Source: Bacillota bacterium
GTDB taxonomy: Bacteria > Bacillota > DTU030
Direction: 5' to 3'
Length of the DNA: 42,252 nt
Assembly: GCA_012518435.1 (NCBI GenBank)
Contig: JAAYSG010000015.1
Coordinates: 1 to 42,252 of the forward strand
Shown: positions 39,819-42,252 of the stretch, piece after piece
How positions within the stretch are numbered: the first letter of the stretch is position 1
Layout of the letters: each line of letters starts with the position of its first letter
Made by a program: the position numbers and the translations under genes
Notes under the pieces: generated by a model
The model's database searches: none
What the model saw: the letters and a program-made list of their open reading frames with translations, nothing else
Told to the model about the DNA's origin: nothing

Positions 39819-41243
39819 ATGCCGGAAAAAACACCGCAAAAGGTAATGCTTACTGACACCAGTCTCCGTGATGCTCACCAATCTCGTTTTGCCACCAGGA
39901 TGAAGGTGGAGGATATGATCCCTGTTTTGGAGAAACTTGACACTGTGGGTTACCATTCCCTGGAAATGTGGGGAGGGGCGACCTTTGACACCTGTATGCG
40001 TTTTCTCAATGAGGATCCCTGGGAGCGGCTGTCGGAAATTAGAAAGAGGGTCAAAAACACCAAGCTCCAGATGCTTTTGCGGGGCCAAAACATTTTGGGT
40101 TACCGCAATTATCCCGATGATGTTGTGACTGGTTTTGTGCAAAGGATTATCGAAAGGGGCATAGACATCCTTCGCATTTTCGATGCCCTCAATGATGTCC
40201 GCAATATGGAAAAGGCCATCGAGGTGGCCAAAAAGGAAGGTGCCCATGTGCAGGGTACCATCTGCTATACCATAAGCCCGGTCCATGATATTCCCTTGTT
40301 TGTCAAGGTTGCGGGGGAACTGGTGGACTTGGGGGTAGATTCCATCTGTATTAAGGATATGGCTGGACTAATTTCACCCTATATGGCCTTTGATTTGGTG
40401 ACGGCCCTGAAAAAGGAATATGATATTCCCCTCCAGCTCCACTGCCACTACACCAGTGGGATGGCCTCCATGTCTTATTTAAAGGCCATTGAGGCCGGCT
40501 GTGATGTGGTGGATACTGCCAGCTCTCCCCTGGCCCTGGGAACCTCCCAGCCCCCAGCGGAATCCCTGGTGGCAACCCTGAGGGGTACCCCCTACGATAC
40601 TGGTTTGGATCTATCCCTTCTCAGTGAAATTGCCACCTATTGGAAGGATGTAGTGCCCAAGTATGAAGAGTTTGGTGTGGCCTCATCGGGGGTTGACACC
40701 AATGTCTTGGAATACCAGATACCCGGGGGAATGATATCTAACCTTACTTCCCAGCTGCGGGAGGCCAATGCCATGGATAAATACCAGGAGTGCTTGGCAG
40801 AGGTTCCCAAGGTGCGGGCTGAACTGGGCTATCCGCCCCTGGTTACCCCCACCAGCCAGATTGTGGGTACCCAGGCTGTCTTTAATGTTATTATGGGTGA
40901 ACGCTATAAGGTTATTCCCAACGAAGTTAAGAACTATGTTTTGGGCTACTACGGCCGGCCGCCGGCCAAGATTGATCCAGAGATTCAGAAGCTGGTTATT
41001 GGTGATGCGGAGCCAATTACCCATCGCCCGGCTGATATGTTGGAACCCATGATTGAGGAAGCCCGCAAGAAGATCGGCCGCTATGCACAAAAGGAAGAGG
41101 ATATCCTTTCCTATTGCCTATTTCCCCAGGTGGCGGATAAGTTTCTCAAGGAACGGGCCATTAAAAGGGCGGGGGTAGATTTTGAACTGCTGGAAGAACA
41201 GGATAAGGCTGCTGACAGCCCCTTTACCTATCATCCCGTCTAA
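39819..41243 (+). CDS. Pyruvate/oxaloacetate carboxyltransferase subunit (OadA / PycB / transcarboxylase 5S type), no biotin domain
   Basis: Transfers carboxyl between biotin and pyruvate/oxaloacetate. 474 aa from ATG 39819 behind GGGGGAGAG. The HMGL-like TIM barrel begins VMLTDTSLRDAHQSRFATRM with the metal-binding Asp. The second ligand site is LQLHCHYTSGMASMSYLKA (His-x-His), and the Lys-bearing strand is ICIKDMAGL. The C-terminal conserved region (LGYPPLVTPTSQIVGTQAVFN) is complete, but the protein ends without a biotinyl MKM domain, so biotin must be on another protein not in this window. Whether it serves pyruvate carboxylase, a decarboxylase pump or methylmalonyl-CoA transcarboxylase cannot be told. 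Confidence 0.93.
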   Translation: MPEKTPQKVMLTDTSLRDAHQSRFATRMKVEDMIPVLEKLDTVGYHSLEMWGGATFDTCMRFLNEDPWERLSEIRKRVKNTKLQMLLRGQNILGYRNYPDDVVTGFVQRIIERGIDILRIFDALNDVRNMEKAIEVAKKEGAHVQGTICYTISPVHDIPLFVKVAGELVDLGVDSICIKDMAGLISPYMAFDLVTALKKEYDIPLQLHCHYTSGMASMSYLKAIEAGCDVVDTASSPLALGTSQPPAESLVATLRGTPYDTGLDLSLLSEIATYWKDVVPKYEEFGVASSGVDTNVLEYQIPGGMISNLTSQLREANAMDKYQECLAEVPKVRAELGYPPLVTPTSQIVGTQAVFNVIMGERYKVIPNEVKNYVLGYYGRPPAKIDPEIQKLVIGDAEPITHRPADMLEPMIEEARKKIGRYAQKEEDILSYCLFPQVADKFLKERAIKRAGVDFELLEEQDKAADSPFTYHPV

Positions 41244-41329
41244 TCCCGTGTCCCGGGTCCGGAGGGGCACAGGGGCCGCCCGCCGGGGGGGAAATGGACA
41301 TTATTGCTATGAACTGCGGTGAAATGCAA

Positions 41330-41350
41330 GGGACGACCCCGTGTCGTCCC
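41330..41350. repeat. Inverted repeat between the carboxyltransferase and nifS
   Basis: GGGACGAC (41330-41337), CCCGT, GTCGTCCC (41343-41350): a perfect 8-bp stem without a T-run, about 65 nt before the nifS start. It is either a terminator lacking a U-tract or a regulator site. Confidence 0.55.
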
Positions 41351-41417
41351 GTGTTCCCATACAGGTCCTAAAAATGGGTATGATAAGGGAAGAATCCCCT
41401 CATGGGGGTGAGATATT

Positions 41418-42252
41418 ATGAAAAGGGAAGTATACTTGGATAATAGTGCCACCACCCAGGTGCGGCCTGAAGTGGCTGCCGCGGTGATGGAAACCATGAC
41501 CCGGTGGTACGGCAATCCCTCTTCCCTTCATCAAAAGGGTCTAGAGGCGGAAGGTCTGGTGGAGGAGGCCCGGGAGGCGGTGGCTCGTTCCCTATGTGTC
41601 CAGAGGGACACCATCTACTTTACCTCCGGGGGGACGGAGGCCAACAACCTGGCCCTTTGGGGTGCGGCCAGGGCCCGGGCCCGCCGGGGCAGGCATATTA
41701 TCACCACCGCCATCGAGCACCCATCGGTGCTCAATGTCTGTGGCCGGCTCAGGGAGGAGGGTTATGACATAACCCTCCTTCCCGTGGATGGCGCTGGTAT
41801 TTTGCAGCCGGAGGAACTACGGGCCCACCTCAGACCGGAGACCATCCTACTGAGCACCATGCAGGTAAACAACGAGATTGGTTCCATCCAACCCTTGGCC
41901 GAGATAGGGGCCGTTTTAAGGGAAGAGGGTTCAGACCTCCTCTGGCATGTGGATGCCATCCAGGGTTTTGGCAAACTGCCCCTGAAACCCCGGGAGTTGG
42001 GTATTGACCTCTTATCCCTCAGTGGCCATAAGTTCCATGGGCCCAAGGGTGTTGGTGCCCTCTATGTGGCGGAAGATGTACACCTCAAGCCCCTCTTTGC
42101 CGGCGGCGGCCAGGAGGGGGCTCTCCGCTCCGGCACGGAAAACGTCCCCGGCATCGTGGGCCTGGGCCTGGCGGCCAAAATGGCCGCGGCGGAGCGGGAA
42201 GAGGCTGTGGCCAAGATGGCCTCTTTGAAGGAACTGCTATTGGCAGGCCTCC
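41418..42252 (+). CDS. Cysteine desulfurase, NifS/IscS family (3' end outside window)
   Basis: Removes sulfur from cysteine for Fe-S clusters, thiamine or tRNA thiolation. Not in the ORF track because no stop is reached; ATG 41418 (GGGGGTGAG upstream) opens 278 codons to the window edge. Motifs: YLDNSATTQVRPEV, GNPSSLHQKG, FTSGGTEANNLAL, IEHPSVLN, VNNEIGSIQP, HVDAIQGFGK, and the PLP Lys in SLSGHKFHGPKG, then SGTENVPGIVGL. The catalytic Cys loop would come after the cut. Whether it is an IscS-type or NifS-like partner of ThiI or MnmA depends on the next gene. Confidence 0.96.
   Translation, partial: MKREVYLDNSATTQVRPEVAAAVMETMTRWYGNPSSLHQKGLEAEGLVEEAREAVARSLCVQRDTIYFTSGGTEANNLALWGAARARARRGRHIITTAIEHPSVLNVCGRLREEGYDITLLPVDGAGILQPEELRAHLRPETILLSTMQVNNEIGSIQPLAEIGAVLREEGSDLLWHVDAIQGFGKLPLKPRELGIDLLSLSGHKFHGPKGVGALYVAEDVHLKPLFAGGGQEGALRSGTENVPGIVGLGLAAKMAAAEREEAVAKMASLKELLLAGL

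Noticed and set aside
39813-40286. Minus-strand ORF of 157 aa opposite the carboxyltransferase
   Set aside because: Lies wholly inside a well-conserved gene with no independent signal.
1-42252. tRNA or rRNA genes, CRISPR arrays, insertion sequences, replication origin
   Set aside because: Looked for cloverleaf ends, regular spaced repeats, transposase motifs and DnaA-box clusters; none seen. The many GGGG/CCCC runs reflect base composition.

Overview
The window reads as a chromosomal segment of an endospore-forming Firmicute of the class Clostridia. The evidence is sporulation genes (spoIID, yabP, yabQ), a gerA-type germination operon, a clostridial AbrB with CxxC pairs, two T-box leaders, SigA-type promoters with 17-nt spacers, frequent GTG/TTG starts and very G-rich coding strands. 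I cannot name the genus. No tRNA, rRNA, IS element, phage module or CRISPR array is visible. Most genes are ordinary core genes, and the unusual material lies between genes.

Layout. (1) 1-4737 matches the Bacillus yabM-yabN-yabO-yabP-yabQ-divIC-yabR block, with hup and a spoIID gene inserted. A SigE-like promoter precedes yabP and a perfect-consensus SigA promoter precedes yabR. (2) 4816-6257 holds a Ppx/GppA phosphatase and a small YvlD-like membrane protein. (3) 6527-9334 is tmk-darA-holB-ricT (yaaR is absent). It is followed by an RnfG/NqrC-like FMN-binding protein, then trmN6-like, rsmI and, convergently, abrB. (4) 12664-19901 holds a GGDEF protein, a Met T-box with metG, tatD, a yabE-like G5/3D protein, a large candidate structured RNA (17960-18410), ksgA and a YkuK-like gene.

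(5) 19924-22385 is a serine T-box (specifier UCC) controlling a class V aminotransferase and a short SerA. (6) 22418-24419 is an iron-type alcohol dehydrogenase with a LUD protein, behind a palindrome-rich promoter region. (7) 24422-26740 is a TPP riboswitch with thiE and a thiD-thiN fusion. (8) 26951-33369 contains hsp20 (minus), two glutamine-rich proteins of unknown function behind a SigF/SigG-like promoter, and the gerA-gerB-gerC operon (minus). (9) 33637-36163 is a phosphoglycerate mutase-family phosphatase, GAPDH and an isochorismatase-family hydrolase. (10) 36270 to the end holds a class A PBP (minus), an HtrA protease, a pyruvate/oxaloacetate carboxyltransferase behind a promoter whose spacer is a near-perfect palindrome, and the 5' part of a NifS/IscS cysteine desulfurase cut by the window edge.

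The best candidates for something undescribed are the roughly 450-nt structured element upstream of ksgA (nested long helices, two hairpins with the same AUGGAC loop, and a competing 9-bp helix), the Gln-rich protein pair next to hsp20 and the germination operon, and the symmetric elements around the carboxyltransferase and yabE promoters. All calls come from reading the sequence by eye; no searches or folding programs were run.
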